Of a stretch of 64,000 nucleotides of DNA, positions 16,753 to 24,282 are shown piece after piece (position 1 is the first letter of the stretch; each line of letters opens with the position of its first letter). The notes beneath the pieces are model-generated. The model made no database searches and had not been told where the DNA came from. It saw only the letters and a list, made by a program, of their open reading frames with translations. Made by a program: the position numbers and the translations under genes. The stretch is from Anaerovibrio lipolyticus DSM 3074 (GTDB lineage: Bacteria > Bacillota > Negativicutes > Selenomonadales > Selenomonadaceae): the NCBI RefSeq assembly GCF_900141865.1, contig NZ_FQYW01000017.1, positions 17,082 through 81,081 on the forward strand, written 5' to 3'.

Positions 16753-17625
16753 TCATTCATTGTCCAAGCTATAACGCTTTACCCAGCTTTCATGCCCGCC
16801 CTCATAAGCCTTGAGAGCTTTAAGGGCCTTTTCACTGTTGGTACCAGCCTCAATCACATGGTACATACCATCAGTGGTGTTGGTTATATCCTTCCAGCCA
16901 GTGGTGGCATTCCAGGTCATAACCCGAATCACTTTTTCCGTATACATTGGAATATTTACGGCCTTTTTCTGGAAGATAATACTTTCCACCTCGCTGGCAG
17001 AAGACTTTTTCTCCTGCCATTCCCAAAAAATAATATTCTGACCCTTCAGACGCATGGTGGATGTATCTGCCATACTGTAAACCACACCGCCGCCATTAGG
17101 GGCATCCTGCCACAATTGGAGCCAACGATCATCTGCCTTACGGCGCTCATTTTCTCCCTGGCTGAAAATGCTGTCCACAATATAACAATAGAAATCCTCA
17201 TCAAACTCCTGGGAATTCATTTCCTTTGGGCGAACCGGGCTGTACACCTTCTCCCACAGCTTGTTGTCATCCTTATCGTAAAAGGACTCGTTCAAATAGG
17301 CCAGTGTACGGTTCTGGGGATTAACCTCCACCTCAGCCAGACTGTAGGCCAGCTGCCCAGGGGTAATATCCTTAATACCGTAATTATTAAGTGTCTCCTG
17401 AGCCCCCGCAGGACTGTAGGTGGTCTTGGTCCAGGCACTTATCTGTACCGCAATATTTCCAAAGGAGCGCAGCACCTGCACCTTACCGGGGGCATAAAAC
17501 TTACTGTATTTATCATCGGAGGAAATCCAATACCATTCTGCACTATCATTGGCAGCATAACCCACAGCAAACATCATCATGAGGCTGCACATAAAAACTA
17601 AGCTGGCTATGAATCGGCGTATCAT
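16753..17625 (-). CDS. Secreted protein of unknown function
   Basis: A 290-aa protein with a signal peptide (MIRRFIASLVFMCSLMMMFA, cleavage near GYA-AN). The mature protein starts with a WYWISSDDKYSKFY motif, then VQVLRSFGNIAVQISAWTKT and, later, a WEWQEKKSS stretch. I recall similar tyrosine/tryptophan-rich secreted proteins in Selenomonas but cannot name a family. It ends 33 nt before metA on the same strand, so the two may share a transcript. Confidence 0.6.
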   Translation of the reverse strand: MIRRFIASLVFMCSLMMMFAVGYAANDSAEWYWISSDDKYSKFYAPGKVQVLRSFGNIAVQISAWTKTTYSPAGAQETLNNYGIKDITPGQLAYSLAEVEVNPQNRTLAYLNESFYDKDDNKLWEKVYSPVRPKEMNSQEFDEDFYCYIVDSIFSQGENERRKADDRWLQLWQDAPNGGGVVYSMADTSTMRLKGQNIIFWEWQEKKSSASEVESIIFQKKAVNIPMYTEKVIRVMTWNATTGWKDITNTTDGMYHVIEAGTNSEKALKALKAYEGGHESWVKRYSLDNE

Positions 17626-17799
17626 AATATATCACTCCTTCATCATCCCCTTAAATTCAAAAACGAATAAAGAGATACAAATACTTCAGCAGTATATATT
17701 TTATCATAAAATGGTAATTTTTTACAGATAACCAACGTAACCTTGTGGGATATTCCCGGATATGATAAACTTCTTTTCAGTAATATAGGGGGTATAGCC

Positions 17800-18363
17800 A
17801 TGAATTATACAAATTTTCAGGTGGGGGAAAAATTTCCGCTGCCTATCCATAATCAGGGTGACGGCGGACTGTTTCAGATTGATTCCAACGGTGCCATGTT
17901 CATTCTGCAGCTGAGCCATACAGATGTGATTGCCACCGAAGCCTTCCGCACCGGTGCCATGGAGCTGGGACTGTTTGAGGATGAGGGCATTGTGTTCTTC
18001 CTCTATAAAATTGACGGCATCTTTAAAGAGGGCTGGGGAGATTCCCCTCTGGGCATCCATCTGCTGCCACCGGGCATGAAGCCATGCATCGCCGACTTGG
18101 ATGATCCCGTTATGCACCTTTATCTGGTGGATACAAATTTGCAGATTCTTCTGGCCCAGCGTACCATAACCTTGGACCAGCCTTTCCATGAAATGCTCCA
18201 GAAAAAGGTTCAGGAGCAGCTGGAAAGCTCCATTTCTCCTGGTGCCTTCGTTACCACCCTCCAGCGGGTGTGGAAAAACCACAGCTCCAAGGATATGAGT
18301 GACAAGGCCCTTATTAAGCAGACCGTGGAGATGAATATCCCTGCCCCACCTGTTTTGAACTAA
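17800..18363 (+). CDS. Unrecognised 187-aa cytoplasmic protein
   Basis: Starts at the ATG preceded by AGGGGG eight bases upstream. An in-frame ATG at 17743 exists but has no ribosome binding site. The protein (MNYTNFQVGEKFPLPIHNQG) has no signal peptide or membrane segment. It has an acidic beta-rich first half and a KKVQEQLESS helical second half. No family is recognised. It is a lone plus-strand gene among minus-strand neighbours and ends at a bidirectional terminator. Confidence 0.7.
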   Translation: MNYTNFQVGEKFPLPIHNQGDGGLFQIDSNGAMFILQLSHTDVIATEAFRTGAMELGLFEDEGIVFFLYKIDGIFKEGWGDSPLGIHLLPPGMKPCIADLDDPVMHLYLVDTNLQILLAQRTITLDQPFHEMLQKKVQEQLESSISPGAFVTTLQRVWKNHSSKDMSDKALIKQTVEMNIPAPPVLN

Positions 18364-18417
18364 ATATTGGATTAAAGCAAAATATGAATTTAAGCCCTAA
18401 ACACTTAAACGAAACGC

Positions 18418-18469
18418 AAAAAGCTGCTGCACAAGGAGGCGATATGCTCTCCATGTGCAACAGCTTTTT
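18418..18469. terminator. Bidirectional terminator between convergent genes
   Basis: Arms AAAAAGCTGCTGCACA (18418-18433) and TGTGCAACAGCTTTTT (18454-18469) pair over 16 bp with one mismatch. A/T runs on each side let it work on both strands. Confidence 0.9.
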
Positions 18470-18473
18470 AATT

Positions 18474-19325
18474 TTATCCCAAATCAACCAGTGTCCGCTT
18501 GCGCTTATCAAAGGTTACTCCCTGGGTATATCCATAGCGTTTTACATAGTCAATGGCTTCGTCTATGTAGCTGCCGCAGTCCTCTGGCTTGTGGGCATCG
18601 GAGCTGGTTATTATTGGCAAATCAGCCTTGGCGGCCAGCTTCATAAACTTGTAGTACGGGGTTATTTCCGCAATCGGATACCGGTACACTGTACCAGTAT
18701 TTACATCAACGCACATATTGGCCTTCTTTAATGCCGCCACTGCCCTTTCCAGATATGGAGTGGCATCAAAGTAAGGAATCATGCGGTAAAGACGGATATT
18801 ATATGGATGTCCCAGCACATCATAAAGGCCACTGGTCACCATGTGCTCAATTTCCTGGGTATAAGCCTCGTAAATATCATCCAAAGTGTGATGGTTCCAT
18901 TCCGCCATAATTTCCTCAGAATCATAGGCCCAGCCACGGATAAAGTGAATAGAACCGATAATGTAATCAAAATCGTACTCCTTTAAAATCTCTGCCACCT
19001 GCTCCTGATTCCGGAAATTGCACACCTCAATTCCAGTCTTGGCATTATAACCGGCAGACTTTAGCTTTTCCATGAATTCAAAATAGTCATCCAAGGTGTG
19101 CTTGAACTTATTGGACTTCAGCCACTGCTGCTGGAATTTTCCCACAAAGGAATCATCCAAAATCAAATCATCATAATACAACTGCTTAAACTCCGGAAAG
19201 GTGTGGCTGTGCTCGGAGATGCCGATTTCATCCAAGCCCCTTTCGGCTGCTGCCTCAAAAAAACCCTTGGCCCAGTCAACATCATAATCGCCTTTTTCAA
19301 AATGCATATGATAGTCAAATTTCAT
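18474..19325 (-). CDS. PHP-family histidinol-phosphatase-like hydrolase
   Basis: A 283-aa PHP-domain phosphoesterase. The N-terminal HxH metal motif is FDYHMHFEKGD. Further PHP motifs are GISEHSHTFPEF, DYIIGSIHFI, GHPYNIRLY, VDVNTGTVYRYP and ITSSDAHKPED. This pattern fits HisK/HisJ-type histidinol-phosphate phosphatases that finish histidine synthesis in Firmicutes. No other his gene is nearby, so the substrate is not certain and another sugar or polyol phosphate is possible. A divergent PHP member would look the same. Confidence 0.8.
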   Translation of the reverse strand: MKFDYHMHFEKGDYDVDWAKGFFEAAAERGLDEIGISEHSHTFPEFKQLYYDDLILDDSFVGKFQQQWLKSNKFKHTLDDYFEFMEKLKSAGYNAKTGIEVCNFRNQEQVAEILKEYDFDYIIGSIHFIRGWAYDSEEIMAEWNHHTLDDIYEAYTQEIEHMVTSGLYDVLGHPYNIRLYRMIPYFDATPYLERAVAALKKANMCVDVNTGTVYRYPIAEITPYYKFMKLAAKADLPIITSSDAHKPEDCGSYIDEAIDYVKRYGYTQGVTFDKRKRTLVDLG

Positions 19326-19379
19326 ACACGTTTCTCCTCTACCACTAAAATACCCAAATATCTATTTATCTAAACTCTC

Positions 19380-20177
19380 CTAAATCAAACCCTGCTTAAT
19401 AAATTCCTTTATCTGATATATAACGCCGTGTTCTACATTACTCTTGGTAGTAAACCTTGCCACCTTTTTCAGCTCAGGATAGGCATTTTCCATGGCATAG
19501 CTGTAATGTACCGACTGCATCATTTCATAATCATTCATGTAGTCGCCAAAGGCGGCGCATTCCTCAGGCTTAAAACCGAATCTTTCCTGAATGTGTTTTA
19601 TGGCCCAGCCCTTGTTGATGCCCGGGTTGAGTATATCCACCCAGTAGTTGCTGCTAAGTGACACCTGCTGCTCCGGCTCAAACTGTGTTAATACCGGCAT
19701 AAGATTGTGCTCTGCATCAAGTCCCTCACAATCTGCAAAGGCAATTTTGACAAATTCATCATCCACATCATCAAAGCTGTCTACAAAAATACTGTGGGTA
19801 AAGAAACGGCGGGCCTCATGGATATATGGCTCCCATTCCTTTCTCACATAAGCATTTTTCTTGCCGCAAAGAATGGCAAAGAAATGATGCTTATCCGCTT
19901 CGGCGATTACACGATGTACCAAATCCATATCAAGGACTGAGGAACAAATCTCATTTTCCTTGTATATGTTAAAGGCACCATTTTCCGCCAGAAACATAAA
20001 CTCGTTTTTGTATTCCCCCATTTGCTCCAAAAGGGCAAAATACTGGCGGCCGCTGGAAGGGGCAAAGATAACGCCACGCTTCTTCAGCTCTGCCATAACC
20101 TCCGGAAATTCCTCGGGCAGCTCCCCATTTTCATCTAACAGTGTCCCATCCATATCCGAAAAAATAATCTTTATCAT
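19380..20177 (-). CDS. Cof-type HAD-IIB family phosphatase
   Basis: A 265-aa HAD hydrolase. The nucleophile Asp lies in FSDMDGTLLDENGELP, the Ser/Thr motif is FAPSSGRQYFALL, the Lys motif is NKGWAIKHIQERFG and the terminal acidic motif is AAFGDYMNDYEMM. The cap insertion between motifs is of the IIB type seen in Cof, YidA and similar sugar-phosphate or cofactor phosphatases. I set the start at the ATG at 20177, which has GGTGA upstream, not at 20219. The substrate cannot be told from sequence. Confidence 0.87.
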   Translation of the reverse strand: MIKIIFSDMDGTLLDENGELPEEFPEVMAELKKRGVIFAPSSGRQYFALLEQMGEYKNEFMFLAENGAFNIYKENEICSSVLDMDLVHRVIAEADKHHFFAILCGKKNAYVRKEWEPYIHEARRFFTHSIFVDSFDDVDDEFVKIAFADCEGLDAEHNLMPVLTQFEPEQQVSLSSNYWVDILNPGINKGWAIKHIQERFGFKPEECAAFGDYMNDYEMMQSVHYSYAMENAYPELKKVARFTTKSNVEHGVIYQIKEFIKQGLI

Positions 20178-20217
20178 AAAATCACCAGTTTTCAAGCATA
20201 TATCAATATTACATTCC

Positions 20218-20265
20218 ATTATAACGCAATTGTTAATTTTTTTCTTCTAAAAAATAGAAAAACAT
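20218..20265. repeat. Fragment of the two-hairpin repeat family (F1d)
   Basis: TATAACGCAATTGTTAA followed by a TTTTTTCTTCTAAAAAATAGAAAAA hairpin-like stretch matches the left part of the F1 elements at 2443 and 38187. Only hairpin 1's start is recognisable. The rest is lost or merged into the next element. Confidence 0.45.
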
Positions 20266-20297
20266 TTTACAGCCACTAGCTCCTGCCATTTTTTATA

Positions 20298-20505
20298 AAA
20301 AGGTCAGAAACTGTTGACTTCAGCTCGGGCCTCAGGGCTAGAACTTTTTTTGCCTATTAAGTACATAGCATGAAAAATCAAAACTCGCGTCGTCCTTTCA
20401 GGACTCGCTCAGACAATTGATTTTTCCTGCTAATTCCAGTATGGCAAAAAAGAGTTCATTAACGCCCTTCGCCCTAATGCTTCAGTCAACAGCCTCTGCC
20501 CTTTT
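20298..20505. repeat. Palindromic element B1, plus-oriented loop with insertion
   Basis: Outer arms 20298-20319 and 20484-20505 pair at 19 of 22 positions. Inner arms 20368-20381 and 20417-20430 pair at 13 of 14. The apical loop (20382-20416) begins AACTCGC and ends CGCTCAGACAA like the other copies. It carries about 15 extra bases with a GTCC/GGAC mini-hairpin. It is one of two elements filling the 20178-20757 gap. Nothing in it looks like a real gene. Confidence 0.8.
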
Positions 20506-20520
20506 ATTAGCGGAATTTCT

Positions 20521-20711
20521 AAAAGGGGCAGAGGTAGATGGTCTTGAACGTACGGCATCGCTGCGTGAAGAAAGCTTTTTCTTGGTATACTACGTCTTAG
20601 TGGAAAAAGTCGATGTCTGAGCGTAGCGAGTTTCGACTTTTTTCGCTATTTAATAGAGCAAGAAAAAGTTTTAGCAGCGTGACCGTGTGAAAAACAATCT
20701 GCTTCTGCCCC
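20521..20711. repeat. Palindromic element B2, loop on the opposite strand
   Basis: Outer arms 20525-20539 and 20697-20711 pair at 13 of 15. Inner arms 20598-20613 and 20633-20648 pair at 14 of 16. The loop TGTCTGAGCGTAGCGAGTT (20614-20632) is the reverse complement of the family loop with two changes. The element lies 16 bp from B1 and points the other way. It starts 47 nt past the nirJ2 stop and is the only candidate 3'-end structure for that operon. Confidence 0.8.
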
Positions 20712-20757
20712 GTTTCTATGATATTGTAATACTTGATAAAAATGATTAGTTTTCTTT

Positions 20758-21750
20758 TTACCCTTTACGTCCATGATACAGACACCATGGCTCCTCTGCC
20801 ATATAGTCCCCGTCATGGTAATATGCTGCCCTTGCCCGGCAACCACCGCAGGCTCTCTTGAACTCACATTCACCACAGCCCCCCTTATATTCAAGGGTAC
20901 GCAAGGTATTCAGCACCTCATTATTCTTCCAAATCTCATCAAATGGAGTCTCCCGTACATCCCCCAGCTCCATGTTAAGGTATGCACATGGCTGAACCTT
21001 ACCCCGTGGGCTGATAATACAATATGCAGTACCTGCCAGACATCCCCGACGGAAGCGGGTCTTTATTCCCATCTGAGCGGCAATGCGCATAAACTGTGGG
21101 GCACAGGTAGGCTTCAATTCAATATCCACCTCAGTTTGCTTTTTCATGATACGGGTAAGGGTTTCCTCATACTGCTCTGCCCGCAGGGACTCAGCCTCAA
21201 TTGTCTTGGCCCGGCCCGCTGGCACAAGGAAGAAGAAATGGTGGGCCACAGCCCCCTCTGCCACAGCGAAATCCGTAATTGCCTCCAGCTCATGGTTATT
21301 CCAGTCCATTACAGTGGTATGAATCTGGAATGGCAGGCCCACAGCGCGGCAGTTTCTCATACCCCGAACAGCACCTTCCCAGGCCCCATCAAACTTACGG
21401 AACTCATTGTGCTTCTTCTTATCCATGGAATCAAGGGAAATTCCCATGCCCATAGCGCCTGCAGCCTTTAGCTTCTGGGCCATTTCCAGAGTAATCAGAG
21501 TACCATTGGTACCAAATACACTGCGAAGTCCAAGAGAGGTAGCATAAGAAACCAGCTCTAAAATATCTGGGCGGATAAGAGGCTCACCGCCGGAAAATAT
21601 CATTATCTTAAAGCCTGCTCTGGCAATCTGCTCCAGCAAGGTCTTGGCCTCCTCAGTGGAAAGCTCCTCCTCCGCCTTGCAGCCCGCCTCGCGGTAGCAG
21701 TGGTCACAAAACATATTGCAGGCATTTGTTACGTTCCAAGAAACTATCAT
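20758..21750 (-). CDS. nirJ2: Radical SAM/SPASM protein, NirJ2/AhbD-like
   Basis: A 330-aa radical SAM enzyme. The [4Fe-4S] motif CNMFCDHC is at residues 11-18 (WNVTNACNMFCDHCYREAG). GGEP occurs in MIFSGGEPLIRPDI and the SPASM cluster region is CAPQF..RRGCLAG..QPCAYL..GGCGECEFKRACGGCRARA. The start MIVSWNVTNACNMFCDHCYR matches the family I know as NirJ2, related to AhbD, the alternative heme pathway enzyme that decarboxylates Fe-coproporphyrin. It overlaps nirJ1 by one base. Substrate assignment to tetrapyrroles is by family and by pairing with nirJ1. A peptide-modifying role is less likely as no precursor peptide is seen. Confidence 0.8.
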   Translation of the reverse strand: MIVSWNVTNACNMFCDHCYREAGCKAEEELSTEEAKTLLEQIARAGFKIMIFSGGEPLIRPDILELVSYATSLGLRSVFGTNGTLITLEMAQKLKAAGAMGMGISLDSMDKKKHNEFRKFDGAWEGAVRGMRNCRAVGLPFQIHTTVMDWNNHELEAITDFAVAEGAVAHHFFFLVPAGRAKTIEAESLRAEQYEETLTRIMKKQTEVDIELKPTCAPQFMRIAAQMGIKTRFRRGCLAGTAYCIISPRGKVQPCAYLNMELGDVRETPFDEIWKNNEVLNTLRTLEYKGGCGECEFKRACGGCRARAAYYHDGDYMAEEPWCLYHGRKG

Positions 21751-22940
21751 TATTTATTACCTCCGGCAAGGCCAATTTCTTCATCAGTAAGATAGCAGGC
21801 AGGATCAGACTCCCAAAAATCCCCGGTACGGGCCTCTGCACGGGTTCTGAAATTGCCATTGCAGTTCTCAAGGAATTTACACTTGCTGCAACGCCCCTTT
21901 AAGAGATGCTTCCTATCCTTCAGACCTGCCATTATCGGATGACTGGTGTCGGTCCAAATTTCACTGAACTTCTTATCCCGAACATTGCCAAAGGTGTGAT
22001 GCTGGGTAAACTGATCAGGATGAACATAGCCGAATGGATCCACCTCGCCAAAGGCAATGCCAGAGCGGTTACCACCGTTCATGGAAATAAATTCCTTTAT
22101 CTGAGTGGCCAGCTTATCATCTCCTGCGGACAACGCCTTTAAGTACATGTAAACGCCATCACAGTGGTTATCTACAGTGAGAATTTCCTTCTCAAGTCCC
22201 CTCTCCTCAAAATCCTTGGTACGACGGATAATAATATCCATAGCCCGACGGGATTCCTCAGGAGTAACATCCTCATCCATCATGGCATTGCCACGGCCGG
22301 AATAAACAAGATGATAGAAGCATACACGGTTAATATTTTCACGCTCAATAAAGTCGAAAATATTATCCAGCTCCTGAATATTATGATGATTAATGGTAAA
22401 GCGAAGGCCTACACGTTGGCCTACAGCCACGCAGTTCTGAATGCCCTGCATGGCCTTCTCATAAGCGCCGTCAACGCCCCGGAACTTGTCATTTACATCC
22501 TTTAAACCATCCAGGGAAATCCCCACATATCCCACGCCAATATCCTTAATACGCTGGGCCACCTCACGGGTTATAATGGTACCGTTGGTGGAGAGGGTAG
22601 GGCGAACTCCCTTCTTCTGGGCATATTCTGCCAACTCAAAAAAATCAGGGCGAATCAATGGCTCCCCACCTGAGAAAAGCAGCACAGGCACCTTGAAGTC
22701 AGCCAAATCATCGATAAAGTTCTTGGCCTCCTCAGTGGTAAGCTCATTCTGATACTTCTTGTTGTCGGAGCTCATGTAACAATGACGGCATTTTAAATTG
22801 CAGGTCTTGGTGGAATTCCACACTACAACAGGCCCCATGCCCTCACCGGCACCATTTTTCTGAGCATGGGCACTCTTTGTATATCTTAAAGAATCCCCAT
22901 AATACTCTCTCTTAAACAACAGCTTTGTAACACTAATCAT
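21750..22940 (-). CDS. nirJ1: Radical SAM/SPASM protein, NirJ1/AhbC-like
   Basis: A 396-aa radical SAM enzyme with a ~35-residue N-terminal extension typical of NirJ/AhbC (MISVTKLLFKREYYGDSLRY). The cluster motif CNLKCRHC lies in VWNSTKTCNLKCRHCYMSSD, GGEP in LLFSGGEPLIRPDF, and a C-terminal SPASM-type set in CSKCKFLENCNGNFR. AhbC removes acetate side chains from didecarboxysiroheme in alternative heme synthesis, and NirJ1/NirJ2 pairs occur in Heliobacteria and Desulfitobacterium. It lies downstream of a TetR gene. The other enzymes of the siroheme route are not in this window. Confidence 0.8.
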   Translation of the reverse strand: MISVTKLLFKREYYGDSLRYTKSAHAQKNGAGEGMGPVVVWNSTKTCNLKCRHCYMSSDNKKYQNELTTEEAKNFIDDLADFKVPVLLFSGGEPLIRPDFFELAEYAQKKGVRPTLSTNGTIITREVAQRIKDIGVGYVGISLDGLKDVNDKFRGVDGAYEKAMQGIQNCVAVGQRVGLRFTINHHNIQELDNIFDFIERENINRVCFYHLVYSGRGNAMMDEDVTPEESRRAMDIIIRRTKDFEERGLEKEILTVDNHCDGVYMYLKALSAGDDKLATQIKEFISMNGGNRSGIAFGEVDPFGYVHPDQFTQHHTFGNVRDKKFSEIWTDTSHPIMAGLKDRKHLLKGRCSKCKFLENCNGNFRTRAEARTGDFWESDPACYLTDEEIGLAGGNK

Positions 22941-22988
22941 CTTAAAATCACCTAAATATAACCCTATATAAAATAATCACACACAATA

Positions 22989-23639
22989 TTATTCTTTACT
23001 GCAGATTCCCGCCAAAAGCAAGGTCAGCTTCATTTCAATGTTCTTCTCAAATGTTACTGGTATATGACTAAAGGCCGCCGCCTGAAACATGGAGTGAAAC
23101 ATTTCCGCCATAATTTCCGGAGAAATATCATTTCTGAACTCCCCACTGGCCTGCCCGGCCTTCAGAAGATCAAGAAACTTTCCCATAAATTCCGGTGCCG
23201 GCATATCAATCTTGTGCCCACCCCGTGGATTTGACTGAGTCATGGCCCCGGTAAAAAGCAAAGGCAAAAGATATCTGTTCTCTCCCACCAGCCTTGCCGT
23301 AAGCATTACCATTTCCTTAAGAATTACCTTATAGCCAGGACTGGTCTTCATCAATCCATGGAGCTCCTCGGACATAGTACCTGCAAAGCGGTTCAGCAGA
23401 CTAATGAGAATATCCTCCTTGGAATTAAAATAGTTATAAAAGGTTCCCAGTCCCATATCCGCCGCATTCATAATGTCTGCAATGGAGGTGGCCTGAAAGC
23501 CCCTTTCACTAAATTGAATCACCGCTGCATTTAATATATCATTACGGGCCTTAATCTTTTTCTGCTCACGACGGCCCAGCTTTTCGCCACGATTTTCCTG
23601 CATCTCTGTATTATCTAATGACTCTGGATGTCCTGCCAT
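22989..23639 (-). CDS. TetR/AcrR family regulator of the nirJ1-nirJ2 operon
   Basis: A 216-aa TetR-type repressor. The N-terminal helix-turn-helix runs from about residue 25 to 75, with the signature GFQATSIADIMNAADMGLGTFYNYFNSKEDIL split over two turns. A variable ligand domain follows (MVMLTARLVGENRYLLPLLF). It is the first gene of a three-gene minus-strand run and ends 48 nt before nirJ1. Inverted half-sites just upstream of its ribosome binding site suggest autoregulation of the whole operon. The inducer is unknown. A tetrapyrrole or heme-like molecule is a guess from context. Confidence 0.88.
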   Translation of the reverse strand: MAGHPESLDNTEMQENRGEKLGRREQKKIKARNDILNAAVIQFSERGFQATSIADIMNAADMGLGTFYNYFNSKEDILISLLNRFAGTMSEELHGLMKTSPGYKVILKEMVMLTARLVGENRYLLPLLFTGAMTQSNPRGGHKIDMPAPEFMGKFLDLLKAGQASGEFRNDISPEIMAEMFHSMFQAAAFSHIPVTFEKNIEMKLTLLLAGICSKE

Positions 23640-23654
23640 TACATTACCTCCTTA

Positions 23655-23680
23655 GATTCACAATTAATGAATCCAATTCA
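23655..23680. promoter_or_regulatory. Likely operator for the adjacent TetR regulator
   Basis: Three alternating half-sites GATTCA (23655-23660), TGAATC (23668-23673) and ATTCA (23676-23680) form two overlapping palindromes. They lie 16 nt before the TetR start, in its 5' leader. A TATACT -10-like box occurs on the same strand at 23704-23699. Confidence 0.5.
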
Positions 23681-23723
23681 CTTTTTAACAGCTTTCTAAG
23701 TATAACACAAAACAGCACAAAAT

Positions 23724-23750
23724 AAAAGCGCAAAGCTAATGCTCTGCGCT
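23724..23750 (-). terminator. Intrinsic terminator of the tRNA-Arg gene
   Basis: Minus-strand hairpin AGCGCAGAGC / GCTTTGCGCT (23750-23741, 23736-23727) with an ATTA loop, followed by TTTATTTT. It starts 10 nt past the encoded CCA end. Confidence 0.88.
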
Positions 23751-23760
23751 TAATATGCAA

Positions 23761-23838
23761 TGGTGACCCAGGAGGGACTCGAACCCCCGACCCCTTGATT
23801 CGTAGTCAAGTACTCTAATCCAGCTGAGCTACTGAGTC
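23761..23838 (-). tRNA. tRNA-Arg (anticodon ACG)
   Basis: The minus-strand sequence folds as a full cloverleaf. The acceptor stem is GACTCAG with CTGGGTC, the D arm GCTC/GAGT, the anticodon stem CTTGA/TCAAG with loop CTACGAA, and the T arm GGGGG-TTCGAGT-CCCTC. CCA is encoded (23763-23761). The anticodon is ACG, which is usually deaminated to ICG and reads CGU, CGC and CGA. It has its own promoter and terminator. Confidence 0.96.
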
Positions 23839-23867
23839 ATGGTCGGTCTTAAATAACCAACATGAAT

Positions 23868-23896
23868 ATATTACCTCAATATATGATATTTGTCAA
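23868..23896 (-). promoter_or_regulatory. tRNA-Arg promoter
   Basis: Consensus TTGACA (23896-23891), a 17-nt spacer and TAATAT (23873-23868) on the minus strand, 30 nt upstream of the tRNA 5' end. Confidence 0.88.
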
Positions 23897-23911
23897 ATAT
23901 TTTTTGAGTTT

Positions 23912-24271
23912 TTAAATCTCAGCCTTTTTCTCACCATCAGAAACCAAGGCTCCACTGAGCTTTACGAACTCCGAATCCGCATCGGTACAGGTGAAAATAC
24001 GCTGATGATCCTTTTGAATGATCTGATTTTCCTCAGCTATACTGATGTCCAGCTGAAGGCGGTTGTTCCTATCCTTACGGAAGGAATATTCGCCACGGGT
24101 ACTGAGCCATTCATTAATCATTTCCAGATTCATAAAGGAGGCCTGCTTGTTGTACTCCTTGTATTCATCCGTTGCAGCAGCCGCTGCCTGTTTCATGTCC
24201 GAAAAACTGCCTATCAAAAAGAATTCTGTACTCTTTTCGGTGGTCAGCAGCTTAGTTACAATATAAGCCAT
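23912..24271 (-). CDS. Unrecognised 119-aa protein
   Basis: A small soluble protein (MAYIVTKLLTTEKSTEFFLI) with an AGAGG site 9 nt before the ATG. A helical middle (MKQAAAAATDEYKEYNKQAS) and a beta-rich second half are apparent, with no cysteines in a metal-like pattern apart from a single FTCTDADSE. It lies 11 nt downstream of yqeB and may be cotranscribed with it. I cannot assign a family. Confidence 0.65.
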   Translation of the reverse strand: MAYIVTKLLTTEKSTEFFLIGSFSDMKQAAAAATDEYKEYNKQASFMNLEMINEWLSTRGEYSFRKDRNNRLQLDISIAEENQIIQKDHQRIFTCTDADSEFVKLSGALVSDGEKKAEI

Positions 24272-24282
24272 TTTATCATCCT

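Noticed and set aside
17722..18282. Minus-strand open frame opposite the 187-aa gene
   Set aside because: The plus-strand frame has AGGGGG at proper distance and more ordinary protein composition; the minus frame looks like a mirror product.
20417..20620. Small plus-strand open frame between the HAD gene and nirJ2
   Set aside because: It lies wholly inside palindromic elements B1 and B2 and has no ribosome binding site.
20298..20711. Idea that the palindromes are ordinary MITEs
   Set aside because: The copies do not share terminal sequences and show no clear target duplication; what they share is the central loop.
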